NCBI GenBank assembly: GCA_039619475.1
Contig: CM077116.1
Span: forward strand, 465,077,576-465,141,575
Origin: Icerya purchasi
Taxonomy: Eukaryota > Arthropoda > Insecta > Hemiptera > Monophlebidae
Reading direction: 5' to 3'
DNA length: 64,000 nucleotides
The translations under genes and the position numbers were made by a program. The stretch's first letter is position 1. Each line of letters starts with the position of its first letter. Below are positions 23,560-37,543 of this stretch, piece by piece. The notes beneath the pieces are model-generated. The model did no database searches and was not told the DNA's origin. It was given only the letters and a program-made list of their open reading frames with translations.

Positions 23560-26500
23560 ACAGGGTATTAAACGATTGTTTATTATCTCATTAAGTTCGA
23601 TCGTCTTTCTCGTTTTCACCTAATGCCTTGCAGCATTAAAATCTACTCTTACTCAGTCAATTAGTAGCGACTCGGATGTTGTCAGTTCGTTCATCCGATC
23701 ATTCTCGGTTTAGATGTGTCCGTTCTTCTACGAATTAGAACATATTAATTCTTCTACAATCGAGGACTGGTCCGAATCTTCGCCGCGTACTTGTCTCACA
23801 GTGCGCAAATTTATCCTTCGCATTATCATCTAGAAAAAAAAAAACCAACTTTCCTCCGAATTTCTTTGAACGTTTTTATTCCACCCAATCTAACACCGTT
23901 TCTTTCGCTAATAATAAATCATTAGGCCCTTATGCTCATTGCAGTCTCATAGGAGAGTGCGAGCTTCATTCTTATTTCCTGTACAGGAGATTAAAAACCC
24001 TATAAATTCCATCTATCGCGCAAAATCGATCGCAATCCTTTACGGTTTTTTTCTAAAGACACACACACACATATATATGCATGATATTAACGAATTTTTA
24101 ATAATTTCCGATTGCCCCCGAGTGTATATGTCTCTTCTTTGTATTGTCTCCCACTATTTGATTCTCTAGTTGTTTTCGCATTCGATCTGTTGTGTCTCAT
24201 CTAACTGTATCTTCATACCTTCAAGTAGGTTTTGCCCCAGTTATGTTAGAATTGAGGAAAATAAAAGTTGATCACGCTTCTCAATTTCGAAAGCTTATAA
24301 TATTCATCCAATTTGCAATATCCTTTCTCTTATCGAGATTTCACACTTCCCCACTTACCGATCTACGCTTCTGTCTTCGCAACTTCTCTGTCATCTCGCT
24401 CGGGTTATATTTTTATTTAAGCCATCTTCGTCCATTCTTAGCTTTCTGCTTTACAGTTTCTTTCCACCATCTGTTCTGTTATCTTCATCTGGCGGATAAT
24501 AATTTTGTACTCTAGTGCTTTTTTGAATATTCTTCTCTTTATTGAACAAGTGTGTTCCTTCAATCTAGTCCTTTTCCGGCGTATACTTTCTAATTCTTCT
24601 TATGATTACTACTTGATAATCCGACCGAACTTTAAATTACCGTAAACAAAAAAAATGTGCAAAAAATAAAAATATGAAAAAAAAAAATTGTTATACGCGT
24701 TGTACTAAAATTTTATCGCCATCGCACATGGATTTGAATTAATTTCATCACTAACCCTACCTATTATGATAAACATGTGAAAAAAGAAATCAAATTGGAC
24801 GGTCGTCAATGAGAAACTTTACGAATGTATTAATACAAAATCGATCTAATGTTTTTTTGTCTTTTTTTTTTATTATTATTTTTTCAGTATGCACCCGTAG
24901 AAAAAATTAGCGGATGAACGAAGGCGAACGGTGAGAAAGAAATTTATACCCCATATATCCGATGAACAGTTAACTCTATTTGTGATAATAATTGTAATCT
25001 TTAATTTTGTACCAGATCCACCAATCAGATTGTATAGCAACCCTGCATCATATCAGATTATCATGGATTCTAAAGGATAGATGAATGTTTTTCAGCTTTT
25101 AAACGCGCTAAACGTTTTTTTCATGGTCTTTTAATAAAAAAAAAAAACAATTGAACTTACAAAAACCCAAAGTTTAATTCTGCATTCCCATTACTGTAGT
25201 GTTCTCTTATAAATCGCGTTCTATTCTATAAAAAAAAACCAAAAAAAAAAACCCGATTATATCGGTTTTATATTGTAAAATATATCAGCAGAAAAGATGC
25301 ATCCCCAAGGTTTTTTCATGAATTATATATGCCCTTACGATGATTACATATTTAAATCGATTTTCGTACCGTACTTGTTAACGTTACGTTTTTCAACCAA
25401 CTATTTCCGATTGTTTCCTAGCGGAATAATAATGAAAGTCAAGTATGGCTTAGCTGAAATTAACGGCGAGTAGCCGGAGACAAATGCTTTCGAAGACCGT
25501 AATCGCAGTCTGATTCGGATTTGTAACGTTTCGGATAAACTTTTCGGCTACTAGACGGGATGAAATAAGTTGAAAAGGCTTTCCCGTTAGTGAACCCTAC
25601 TTCCGTTAGTTCCAGTCTTTGTCGAAAATCGATAGGTACCTTATTTTTCGCGTTCTACCTGGCAGAGAAGAATTCGGCGGGTACATCGGAACAAGGTGTT
25701 TAATTAAATAAATAAATATAAAAGCGCACAAACAAAACAAAGAAAAGCAGAATTATTCGATAGGCATTATTATAGCCCGAAAGCAAATGTTCACCGACGT
25801 GTGCTCTTTCATACCCGATTTGGCCAGATCACTTTTTAACGGAAAACTTATTCCTATATGCTGCTTACAACAATTAGTTCACCGCGAACAAGTGCCATGT
25901 AGTCAAATTTCTGTGATGTAAACTTTTGAAAAATGAGAAATCGAACTACTGTATTACCGTTCGACAATCTAGACGTCGATCACATGTCGAATTTGCCAAC
26001 TATCGCGGTACGCATATTTCGTATGACGCATTCTGATTCTAGTGTGGTATGATTAAAATGACGATGACGATATTCGTCTGTTTTCAGTTTATTCTTCTGC
26101 CGACAGTCAACTCGGCAGAGTTAGTCTTGCATTGTGCGTTTTGTCTATTGATCTGACACCGCAGTCAATCTCTCGAGTTTAGTTTCTGATCTCTTGATAA
26201 TAAGCAGTGTACACACATATTAATTCTAACCTCGGCCAGATTTGTCGAAATTAGAAAATTTCTAATAGGCAAATAGAAATTTGCAATCATTTTTCGTGCA
26301 GCCGTGGAATTTTTCCGATTATCAATGCAAAGATTCTTTCCTAGAGGAATTTTCTAAAGTTTTTGGAACTTTTTAATAAAATCAAACAAGTGAAGCGCGA
26401 ATAATAAACATTAAACGAGCAAGTTTATCGGAAAAAATTTATCAATAAAGAAAGGGAGAAACTGTCGAATTAGACGAAGGCGCAGCTAAGAGAGGAAAGT

Positions 26501-29500
26501 TCGCAAGAACACTAGAATAATATTTGATAAAAAGTTCGGTTAATACTAAACGCTCGCCGATAATGCTGTAAAGGATATATACAGGTTCACAAAGGACTAT
26601 GGAAATTTTTTACTCGTTTTTGTTTGTTTTCTTTTTTTGTTTTATTTGAGCTCAACGAAAAATAAAATAGTTCCACAAAAACGAATAAGAAATTTACGTT
26701 AAGTATATTCAAACGAACGTGCCGCATAATATATACATAGGTAGAAAATGTTTCGCGGCCGAACATCGAAAGTTTCAAAAAAATTGATATTTCGTTGGAT
26801 TGTAAGTTGTCGAATATTTTTTCTAAAAAGCAAAAAAGCAAAAAAGCAAAAAAAAAAACAAGTTATAACAAAGACGAGTATCACGGTAAAAATTCATCGA
26901 ATCGCAAAAACATAGTACTTTCGAAGTTTGTCCATATAATTCTCTGTTTCTCTGATTAGCGAACTGATCACCTCTATTCGGTTTCATCATTTCCTGCCGT
27001 TTAAGTTTTTTCTCTTCCGCTAAAGAAGTTTTATTGAAATTTTTTCCCTAGTTTGAATTCTTTCGAATTTTTCACTCACCGTAACGTGCAAGAGACCCCG
27101 ATTTCAGTGAGATTTTGTCCAGGCATCATTTAATGAAACGATTTAAACATAAAACAATCAATATATTAAATAAAATTAATTTAAAAAGAGCCTTAACTAG
27201 TTTCAAACAACATACCGACGTTCATTATCTGTTTGAAACTTTAATATTAATTAATATACCGACTGTTTTATGTTTAAATCCCTTTTATTCGTTAATATAT
27301 ATTAAATGGGTAAAACAGTTTCATTAAAGCATCTTTCGTTCGTTTTTAACAACAAAAAAAGGTACAAATTAAAAAAAAAAAAACTGCAACAATTACTTAA
27401 ACGAGAAAGGGTTTTTATAAATCTCCGGTTAACAAGTTATCGTAATTCTCGTATAGTATTTTCTATTCTCTTCGCAAAGAAGACGCTCAATGATAAAAGT
27501 AAGCCGTTATAAACATTACACAGTTCCTCTTTTCGGACAAAAACATTTTCTTTTTTTTGTTTCCGATGCGTATCATCTCTGGCAAGATAGATTGTGTAGA
27601 AACGAATATTTTACAGAAAATAAGCAACCCTTTTAGCTCGCTCGTTGCGAACACATCTTGGCTGCGCGCAAAGAAACCTCCAACAATAGAAAAAGAAGAA
27701 GACAAAACGTCTTTTAAAAAAAAGAGATTTGTATGCGACAATAATCTGTAAAATAAGTCTTCTGGATGACCAGCTTGTTTCACTTTTTTTTGCAATTCTA
27801 GCGCATTAGCCCCAAACGTACCATGATAACCTTCAAAATATTATCATTAATGTTGAAAATTTATTAGATTTAGCCATTAATAAACTGGCACATCAGCCAG
27901 CGATATAAATGGACGTATCAGCGGCTATAATGTCAAACGAAAACGCCCCAATAACGTCATTAAATTTTGAAATAATGAATTTCTCAAAATCTAGCACGAC
28001 CTCCTTTTGAAAAGGTAGGGGAATGGCGGGGGATAGGAAAAAAAAGTTTTGAAAAGAAATTCTACAACTGATACGTTAAAACCCTTAAAAGTAGTGGAAA
28101 CATGAATATCTGAAATCGTCAATTATCTTAAAATCAGAGATACACTTTATATGGAACGATACTCTAAAATTACGGTTCAAAAATTAGTTTCTGCGTCAAA
28201 TGATTAAATGCCCTCGGCGTATCGGTTGTATGATTATTCGCAATTTACAGTTATCACGGTGTATTTCACATAATGTTACGATTGTATTAGTGGAATGGTC
28301 GGTAACACGGGAAATTTGGTGCCTCTAATTAGATGAAACTGGTAGAACGGTGTAACTAAGGCCGTTGTTAGCCTAATTCGATCGGGGCAGCTCGTTCGCA
28401 ATTGAAACTGAAGCAAATGTCTCGACCCGCCATTAACTATAAATTAATGGCGGTGTAAACAATTTTTCCCAACATAATAAATAAATAAATCGCTCGTTAA
28501 TTTCCCTCATCGGTACATTCACTAATCGCTATTACAGATTCTGCTGACTGTTCAAAAGCCCCTTATTAAGTACGCTGCAAGAAAATCAAACAGCAGCCAG
28601 CTACACCGATGATAATATTCAAATATACAAAATTGCTATCGTCGTTTCAATCTTTTACGCACACAGAACACATACATATACAATCAGAAGTGGTACAACG
28701 CGCGACCAGAAAGACAAGCCGGTGAACGAACCTTTGCTTAATTTTAACGAATAAAAACGAATAAAAACGAATAAAAAACAGTCACTTTTTAAAGCCGTTC
28801 GCGTAGAACTTGCACCATTGAGAAAACTCGCTCGATCTATACAGTATTCAAATAGAATTGATTTCTGCGTGCTTTATTTCTTTTTTATTCTATCTCTACA
28901 CGGGTTAATAATTTATAAAGAGATAAGACGACAATTGTGATTATAAACGGGCAAAGTGCAACGAATAAAACATTTTTATATCATGCATGAAAGATTTACA
29001 TTCGGAATTATGTCAGAAATGGTTTTTAATTAACAAGTAATAATGTACACGTGTGTTTAATATTGAAATAAATGGAAAATAATGAAAATATCGTGTCTGG
29101 AGATTTTTTGTCCTTAGCATAATGTCATTTTGATGTGTTAGTGAAATTATATGTTAATGCGATAGTAGAGTGCAATAATTAAAATTATTTTCCCCCTAAA
29201 ATGGTTTAACACGTGAACCGACGATACTGTGATTCTTCGATGAGCTTGAGTGGTAATTGAGAAGAATGCCTGTTATTGGCATGGTTGGTAACGCGTTGAA
29301 TAAAGAGAAAAAATATTTTACCTTATTTTAGGGAAGTGGTGTAAAAATCTTCACTATGGTTTTGGAAAAAAACGTACTTGATTAATAAAGTGGCAAAGCA
29401 CTACATTGCTCCGGTGAAGGTTGCCTACCTCCGCATCTGAAATGATTGGCAGAGGTTTTCGAAGCGTGTGAAGCATGGTCTCATGTAGGTATGCATTAGA

Positions 29501-30925
29501 ATAAAAAATATACCAGTTCTGCAGATCTGTATCTGTGTTTGTGCGCGGGGGCGGACGGCGTGCTTTTATAAGGTTTTACAATAATGGTGACTGAAAAAAT
29601 TATGAACGAACAAAAAAAGGCGGTGGAGGGGTGTATTCAGTTTTGGGCTCGAATAGCATGCTTCGGCTAATGAAAACGTATGACAGGTGGAAAAAAGGGT
29701 TGGAAGATTAGTTTTCTTTTCTTTTTTTTTGTTGTTTAGTAGTAGGGTAGTATACTTACGTTACATTCTGAAAGTGAATAATTTATTACCAGATGTAAAA
29801 CGGACGGTACGTGTTTGCGCGATTCTGCGGGCTTCAGGCTTTGAAAAATTTTGGGTGATTGAAGAAAAAATATTACAAATCAGTAAAAGGGGATGGAGGG
29901 GCTAACGTAAAGTTTTGGTACCAGGATAGAGTATACTTTAACTAATTTTTAATAGTTATGCTGAAGTTCGAAAATGGATTATCACATAGCGTGCGAGGGA
30001 GGGGGGGGGGGGGGGTAAAAACATGCTGTGAGGGGGTTGATTTCAGTTCAAAAACTGGGGGTGGGCAAATCTTAGGCAAGCGTAGCAGGAAGAGAAGAGG
30101 TCTCTCGTAGGTTAGTTTTATAGATTTTTGATTAATTTTGAGTATTATCATCAGAATACCAGAAACGTTGGGAGTCGAGGCCCGAACACAATATTTTGGT
30201 TAGATTTTGAAAATTAATGCGAGGTTTCGAACTCTGACACTGGAAATGAAATTAGTTTCTACAGTTTGTCCGGTTGTGACGTTCATTTCAAGAATGCAGG
30301 CGACTCGTTCGTATTGTTAGCATATTCGACGCAATTAGAACTCGGCAAACTCATTTAGCCATTTGTTGTTTCTGGATGGTAGGGTTTGACGATCTTCTTA
30401 ATTGATTTTTAAAAAAATAAATTAAGAATGACAAAATTTTCCGACTTGTATATTTTCCGTAAAATAAATGAAAAAAAAAAAATAGTACTGTACACATTTT
30501 GTAAATGTAAATTTTAAAAAAATAATTAAATTAAAAATTAATGAAAAGAACGAATGATTAGAACGGTTGCACTACCAAATTGATTTTCTATGGTCAAGAC
30601 CTAAATATTCTAGACAAAAATGATAATTAAGAAGATAACGCGGTAAATTATGCGGACCATACGATATGCACACGAATATCGATATTCACTTGGACTGCAC
30701 AAGTAGACGGTTAAAGATTAAATGTTTACAATCGGTCTCCAGCATACTAGAGCCTTGCACGGATTCACGTTAAATGCGTAGAGGCATATAAGTACCACCC
30801 AACCAAGAAAAAAAATAGAATTGAATGAAATATGAAAATTCATGTAACATTTTTTCTATCGATTATACGTAAAAATAACATATCAAAATCGACTCTTCCA
30901 TAAAAGTATCATCATCAGCGAGTAC
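23560..30925. other. No recognised gene; AT-rich intergenic DNA
   Basis: Only short open frames without domains. Contains a fold-back at 27,140-27,280 (listed), an 11-base unit repeated three times at 28,741-28,775, a poly(G) run near 30,000-30,016, and several poly(A) tracts. No tRNA or other RNA gene was recognised. Confidence 0.55.
27140..27280. repeat. Imperfect fold-back (inverted repeat)
   Basis: The outer arms begin GATTTAAACATAAAACA on the left and end with its reverse complement at 27,280. A second matching block (GTTTCAAACA at 27,200, its complement at 27,230) lies near the centre. The loop is about 20 bases. Size and shape suit a small fold-back or MITE relic; no target duplication was identified. 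Confidence 0.55.
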
Positions 30926-31972
30926 AGGAGGTGTTCTGGAGTATTTAAAACCACATTCCTAATAATAAAGCGGTGGGAATACGAGTAGATGATATTCGAG
31001 CAGAATTGTTTAATATGTTAGAAAAAGTAATAAAAGAAGGGACGTGACAGGAGGAATATCGTCAACCTGTTCCAGTTGCAATAGCGAAATTGCGAACCGT
31101 AGTATAGCCCTAAAGTTCTACTATAGATTATTTTAAAAATAATGTGATCAATAATGGTAGATGTCTGTGTATGTGTCTTTTTTATTGATTAAGAGAAAAC
31201 TTTTGAGAAAGCTCCTTGGCATTATCTATCCCCCGTCTTCCTATATCGAATAGGGAGCACAAAAAAATGTAATCAATAGCGAACAAAAGTTATTGTTAAA
31301 ACGGTAATGAGCCGAAAAAAGCTAAAGTAATATTGGGTCTTCGCCAGATTTGTTTAACGTGTTCGCGAAAATGATCCTCAAAGAAATGTTTGATGAATCT
31401 AAATATGGAATTAAGGTTAGTTGTATATTCACGCCGTTAAATTTGCCGATAACTAGGCTATATTAGCCGGTTGAACCGAAACATTATCAACAATGATCCG
31501 AAGGTTACAATATAAATAAATATGGAATGATCAATATAGCTGAAAGACTATATGACCACAGTAATTAGCAAAATAAGGATAAAACTGGAAAACACGACCA
31601 TCCAATAAGTATAAGCATTCAAGTCTCTTATAATATAAAATATGGATTCTGCACGAGAAATTGACTGTCGTATTGTGGGGGGGGGGGATAAAAAAGCGTT
31701 TAAAAACAAGTATTCTCTTACTCAGTCAAAAATTTTTGTCCGTGAATTTACGAAAAATTTTTCCTAAAATATTCGTTTGGTCGTTTACACGGCGCGGAAC
31801 CATGGACGCTGAAACAAACAGAGGAGGAAATAAGATTGAAGCGTTCGTAATGCGATACTGGAGGAAGTTGCAGAAAATTAACTGGAAGGACAAAGTTAAT
31901 AATAAGTCGATAAAACGAATTGATGAAAGAAGAAATAGTCTGCGTAACATTCGTAAAATACAACTTTATTAA
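30926..31972 (+). pseudogene. Decayed non-LTR reverse transcriptase element
   Basis: Motifs in order on the plus strand, across stops and shifts: RVDDIRAELFNMLEKV near 30,980, FID-EKTFEKAPWHYL near 31,172 (first catalytic Asp), a damaged V-x-Q-G region, LFNVFAKMI-like sequence near 31,353, a damaged A-D-N box near 31,445 where FADD/YADD is expected, and MIRRLQ. From 31,790 a 50-codon open stretch (RRGTMDAETNRGG to WRKLQKINWKDKV) fits the thumb and post-thumb region around the YGAETWT motif. Upstream endonuclease and any ORF1 are not seen. It is an old 5'-truncated LINE of the endonuclease-RT type. Confidence 0.65.
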
Positions 31973-33492
31973 GGACCGGAATATATTATAAAATAAAACA
32001 GAAGGTAATGGGAAAAAAGACACACGCGATCGTCCTCGAATTATCTTCTCGGATAACCGAACTTAAAGAAGAGAACGTTAAACAGGTCTTCCTGAAGAGA
32101 GTACAGGTTGCGAACCGGCCACCAGACTGAGACACTGATGATGATGTCATGAATAAATTTCAGAGGCATTTTCTTTGTAAAGGAAAAAAGATACCGATTA
32201 ATTTGGTTTCGAATCGGAAAATTAGCCACGGACAGATTTATTACAATACATAAAAATGTATTAGATACGAAATCCGGCCGAACAGATAATGAAGTGTAGG
32301 GACGGTAATTCAGAGCTAACCGAACTGAAAGGTGTGGTAAGAAACTTCATCATAGTGCGGATTTCAAAAGCGGACTATAGCGGTCGAATGGATTTTTCTA
32401 TTCGCTTATCTGTTGCGAAACGTAATCAACTTGCCAAATAAGCGAGATTTTGTTCGATTACTGAGCCTGCTTAATACGTGCCTATTCCCTTCGTCAAGGA
32501 GCCATTCGTTTTTCTTAATTACGTCACTAGCGACACTGTCGATCGAGACCTGCTCGTAGCCACCGTTCGATTTTCTGCCTACCGTCACTGTCGTTTAACA
32601 AGCACTTTTCTCTACGTATCTGCGAACATTTGACACATAGCCGGCAATATTTATAAAGGCTAGCGGTCCTTTTTCCGTAACAAGATCACGTTTAAAGAAT
32701 TTAGCTCAATTCCGGTCAGATAATCCTCTCAAAATTACAAAATCTTTTCTTCCTTTCCAAAGCCTCCAAGCGAACATTTCGAATCTTATTTTCTTCGTCT
32801 ACCAGTCGTCAATGTGCCCCTTTCATTTCCGTTTCAATCCGCGCGCAACGTAATTTATCTGGAAAACTATCAGCAGCGGCGGTTTCTTAAAAAAGATTAT
32901 ATCCTTTTACGATGACTAATTACACTCGGTCCGTGTCTTTGACGCATCGTGTTTAATTATATTAATAATTAATAACTGGAATTTATCGCAGAAGATGAAA
33001 ATTACCGATCGAAGTTTCCAATATATGGAGTCAGAGTGTCGGTTAGAAAGTGAAAAATAAAAACGCGATTCATCGCTATGTACTGAAATCAAGAGGCCTC
33101 GCAGCGTCTATCGTGATACTACGGACAGCATTTAATTGCATTAAATTTCCCCATATCTTGATGGCACTGTCATTTTGAAAAATTATCCAGTGCCGTGAAA
33201 AGCATAAAATCGCTACTTCTAATAATTTGATGAGTTATTTTTTTCTTTTGTATGCATCGTTTTTATCCTAGTTTATTTGGGGATAGCCCTTTAATTGAAG
33301 TTTCTTCTGTTATCTATAATTGTAATTATATATTATTTAACTCCTTGACCTAAGTATTAAAAAAAAAAAAATATCGAAAAAGACAAATAAAGGCACAAAA
33401 ATGTTTAAACACATAAATAAACACATTTATGTTAATGCTGGGCGAGAAATATATACGATAACACAAATTAAGAGTAAAAACCCTCGTTCGCT

Positions 33493-33565
33493 ACCGCCCG
33501 AACGATCCACGCCCGAAAAAATCAACGCCTGAAAGATCACGTCTAAACGATCGCGCTCGAAAGAG
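33493..33565. repeat. Degenerate 14-16 bp tandem repeat
   Basis: About five head-to-tail units built on ACGCCCGAAAGATC (GCCCGAACGATCC, GCCCGAAAAAATCA, GCCTGAAAGATC, GTCTAAACGATC, GCTCGAAAGAG). Unit length varies between 14 and 16. CpG-rich within AT-rich surroundings. Confidence 0.55.
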
Positions 33566-33610
33566 AGTGATCTGTCATCGGGGATTCCAGGAAGTGGTCT
33601 GTACGGCTGA

Positions 33611-33664
33611 CTTTATATTTATAACATATATAGATATATAGATATATATGTTATAAATATAAAG
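33611..33664. repeat. Perfect 22-bp palindrome arms with 10-base loop
   Basis: The left arm starts CTTTATATTTATAACATATA and the right arm ends with its exact reverse complement. A stem of this length with no mismatch suggests a recent or maintained structure; it may also be a source of sequencing or replication error. Confidence 0.8.
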
Positions 33665-35384
33665 CTAGAGGAATAAGAAAATCCGTTACGTTTTTGACTT
33701 ATTTAGAAATTCCGTTAGTTGCAATGATTTATTTTTTGCGTCAAAAGTGACAGAAACTCTTCTACGAGTGTTACAGAAAAACCAACATCTTTGGGTCCGA
33801 ACAGTTTCCTTTTGTTGCTGCCCAAAAAAAACAACTAAGTGTCATATACATATATCGTGTAAAAAAAAAGGAGCAAACAGGGTTGATTTCGAAATTCACT
33901 GTGTTTAAAAAAAAAGAAAAATAAAAAAAGGTAAAATTAAAAAGTAAGTAAAAGTTCTTATTTTAGCGAGAAAACTGCTTATTTTTCTACTATCCCGATA
34001 AATTAGATGAGCTGTGACATACAGTTAACGATTTCCAGATAAAACTAGTAAAGACAACAGAGTTGGTCTCATGAGAGGGGAAACAAGTGAACTCGAATTT
34101 AGACACGCTTCAAAATCGGGAACTTTGCTCAACATTGTCGAAAACCCATGCTACAAAAATAGAGGTTGAATAATTTTTATCAGAAAAGTGCACGCAATCG
34201 TGTGAGGCTGTGTACAGGCTAATTTCAATAACCGCTAAACGGATTTCGTTCCGGAATTGGGATTCAATTGAGTATATAAAGTGAGGAGAAACAAAAGGAT
34301 CAGCAAGTTGCGAAATGAACATTTTATATTATGAAAGAATGCTGCTAATTCGAATTTGTAACGATGGGGAAACAGATGCTCAAGGAAGGTTTCAGATAAT
34401 TCACGAGCTTTTCGTGTAATTTAGCCAATCTATGAGAATTTTTGCCAATAAAGTGGCAACTCGGAAAATTAATACCAAGTGAAGTTTTCATTAAAGCGTT
34501 TCCTCCTTTAGCATAAAGTAAAACAATAAAAATTATTAATTTCCGGTGTAATTAATAAGAAAAAATATTTAAAGAGAAAGTTTCAATATACGGGCGAATT
34601 ATTATTTTCTTCTATCCACTGGAGCAGCATAATTTTTGTTGTAATCGAGACAAACCTTATGTATGGTCGTTGCAGTACAAATAGGCGAATAAAGGTACAG
34701 CAGGAATAGGAGCAAAAACGTATTGGAAAGCAAAAACCAATAAATAAAGGATAAAAGGAAACCAGAAAACGATGGTAAGAGAGTGTCGGTACAATAATTA
34801 TTAATTGTTCCGAGGTAGTTGGAAATGTCACTGCGGACTTCGCCTGGACTGTGATGTCGTACGGAAATTACTATTTACATGTATCACACTATAGCTAGCC
34901 TGGATTCGGTGCAGGAGAAAAACTGTCGGAATTATAGAATTGCGCGACTCCGCTTTGATTCATAACCGCAAGTGATATGAATCTCACGCGGCGCCACCGA
35001 CTTTCGGTACTGCAGCTGATACTACCGAGTCTTGAAATACAATGATACTAATCCGTCGCCAAAACATTCGTTCGTTTCTAATTATACATTAATTAAAACA
35101 ATTTAATTTTAAATCGTAACCGATTTAACCTGTTAATACGACTCCAGGTTAAAATTTCGAGACAACAGGTTTATTTAGTTTTTTCTTTTTCTTTTTCTGT
35201 TGGATTTTTTGCCGTAAAGTAATTGTAAATTGTTTTATACAAAATTCGCTAAAATTTGTCGTTTTTTTTTTTATTAAAAAAAATTAACTACTACAAGATT
35301 TGTTTTAAAACTTGAATGAAAATGTACCAAAAAGTGAAAAATAATTACTCCGTAAGAAGACAATATATTTTACGGTAAAATATA

Positions 35385-35563
35385 CTTTAACTGGATATTA
35401 TGATTATCCTTAAACAATAATTAGAGTGTTACCGCGCACAACATTCAAATTGCAACCATTGCAAAAAACGCATTAAATATTCCCAATATTCTCCATACTT
35501 GGCTCGTAGAAAATAAGTGTGATTGTATAATATGTTTATTTAATACGTCTTTTTAATTGCCGC
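35385..35563 (+). repeat. Long direct repeat, left of the RTE-like element
   Basis: From CTTTAACTGGA to TTAATTGCCGC. It matches 37,544-37,709 with small deletions and substitutions. The RT coding sequence begins at the very next base (35,564), so the repeat abuts a 5'-truncated element exactly. Confidence 0.85.
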
Positions 35564-37543
35564 GATCATTTACATACTATCAATCAGACTATAGAAAAAA
35601 GTAAAGAATATCAATTTGAAACCCACTTTGCTTTTATTGACTACACCGAGGCGTTCGATACTCTAAATCATGATTTCTTAATTAACGCTTTCGGAAACCA
35701 AAATATACCTAAAGTCTTTATTAACTTAATTAAACACTGATTTAAAAGCCAGAATAGTAACTGACAAAGTAGGTAATTATTTCGATATTCAAAAAGGAGT
35801 AAAGCAGGGGGAGATCCGCTGTCACCGATGTTATTTAACTGTGCATTGGAAGAGGTGTTTAAGAAGCTGAAATGGAAAAATCTAGTAGTAACCATAAATG
35901 AGGAATATCTGAATAATTTGTGATTCGCGGACGATGTAATTTTAATTAGCTCAGCTGTAGGGGCATTAAAATTAATGATTAACGAACTTCAAAATGTGGT
36001 GGAAAACAGCAGGTCTAACCATCAACACTGATAAATGAAAAAGTTATATCACCATCTCCGAAAATAGATATAAGAATAGAAGTTGATAAAATTGAAAAAG
36101 TAGAAAAAATAATATACCTCGGACAATTAATCTCGCTTGAAAACAGGTCTCAAAAAGAAGTAGATAGAAGAATAGATTTAGTTTGGAACAAATTTTGGTC
36201 ATTAAAGCACATTTTTAAAGGTCCATTTCCGCTTTACTATCAGAGTATAATAATATTTAACAGTTGCCTAATTCCTGCACTTTCTTATGGATGCCAAACC
36301 TGGTCGTTAACCCAGAGAGATATAAATAAACTTGCAACAACACAAAATTGTGTGGAGAGAGCCATTCTAGTTGTCAAAAGAAGCGACAAGGTAAGAATCA
36401 GTAGCATAAAAGAGAGGTTAAAACACAATTTAAATATAATACGCTTTATAAGAAGAATAATTTGAACATCCTTCGATATGCTGATGACAGCTTAATATTG
36501 GCAGACAGTAATAAGGAACTCTAGGGCATTTTAGATAAGATCGTGGAAAAAAGTGCCGCATACGGTTTTAAAATGAACACATCTAAGACAAAAGCAATAG
36601 TATTCTCGAAGAAGCCAATTAAATGCTCAATCAAAATAAACGGTGAAAAAATTGAACAAGTCCCACGCATCAAATATCTGGGAAGTATACTTGAAGAAAA
36701 TTGCACTTCCAAACCTGAGATACGTAGCAAGATTGAGCAGGCGAGAGGAGCGTTAATAAGAATGAAGAACCTATTCACGCGTCAAGAACTGAAACTGGAA
36801 CTCAGAATCAGACTCATGAGATGCTACGTTTTCTCCATCCTACTGTATAGTTGTGAGTGCTGGACACTAGACTCAACTTTAGAAAAAAAAATCAGCGCTT
36901 TTGAGATGTACTGCTACCGACGTGTCCTGAAAGTACCATGGACACAAAAAGTAAAGAATATTGAAATACTTAATAGACTGGGAAAGAACCTTGAACTACT
37001 ACGAACCATCAGAAAACGGAAACTACAATTATCTTAAGAGGATCAAATCATATCTAAAAATACTACTCGAGGGTAAAATTGCCGGGAAGAGATCGAGAGG
37101 TAGACGTCAAATTTCATGGATGGATAATCTTAACAACTGGTTCAACTGTTCCTCATTAGAACTTTTCCGAACTGCTGTTGATGGAAATAAATTCCAATTG
37201 TGGATCGCCAACCTTCGAGACGGAGACGGCGGGTGAAGAAGAAGAAAATGGCAATGGGTGGGCCATATATCTCACCTCACGGATGGAAGGACGCATAAAA
37301 GCACTTTTTGTTATTTGGGATATAAGAAAAGGAAAGTTGGGAAACAACTGACCAGATGGATAGATGACATACAAAAATTTATAAAATATAAACATTTTCA
37401 CAGAATCGCAGCAGACAGACGTGAATGGAGTCGACTTGAGGAAGCCTACGTCCAAAGTCAGGGCTTTTTATAGCAAATTTTTTATATATTACGTAGCAAT
37501 AAGTATTATATTTTACTCATGTAGGCATAAAATAAAATAAATG
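35564..37543 (+). mobile_element. 5'-truncated RTE-like retrotransposon, interrupted by a second insertion
   Basis: Starts inside the RT domain: DHLHTINQTIEKSKEYQFE, then FIDYTEAFDTLNHDFL (catalytic Asp), GDPLSPMLFNCALEEVF near 35,815, FADDVILI near 35,925 (catalytic box), IIYLGQLIS near 36,109, and ALSYGCQTWSLTQRDINKL near 36,280. The frame breaks off after RFIRR at 36,456 and resumes with KWQWVGHIS at 37,246, ending at a stop near 37,471. The 3' UTR ends in an AAATAAAATAAATG-type tail, as RTE elements often do. Several stops mark it as dead. It is flanked by ~170 bp direct repeats. Confidence 0.75.
36458..37239 (+). mobile_element. Second truncated RTE/CR1-like element nested in the first
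   Basis: About 780 bases. It reads ILRYADDSLILADS near 36,467 (with one early stop), a 164-codon open stretch from 36,543 (AYGFKMNTSKTKAIVFSKK, IKYLGSILEE, YSCECWTLDSTLEKKISAFE), then after a frameshift GKRSRGRRQISWMDNLNNW and a stop near 37,235. It ends in GAAGAAGAA repeats. A 7-base AGAAGAA at each side (36,451-36,457 and 37,240-37,246) is the likely target duplication, though the GAA tail makes its limits ambiguous. Removing it restores the host element's frame exactly. Confidence 0.8.

Larger units (their letters stand above)
31973..35384. other. No recognised gene; AT-rich DNA with small repeats
   Basis: No domain-bearing frame. Contains a degenerate short tandem repeat (33,493-33,565) and a perfect palindrome (33,611-33,664), listed separately. 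Confidence 0.55.

Noticed and set aside
23590..24620. Possible decayed RT on the minus strand
   Set aside because: Some charged stretches recall LINE linkers, but no RT, endonuclease or RNase H motif could be placed.
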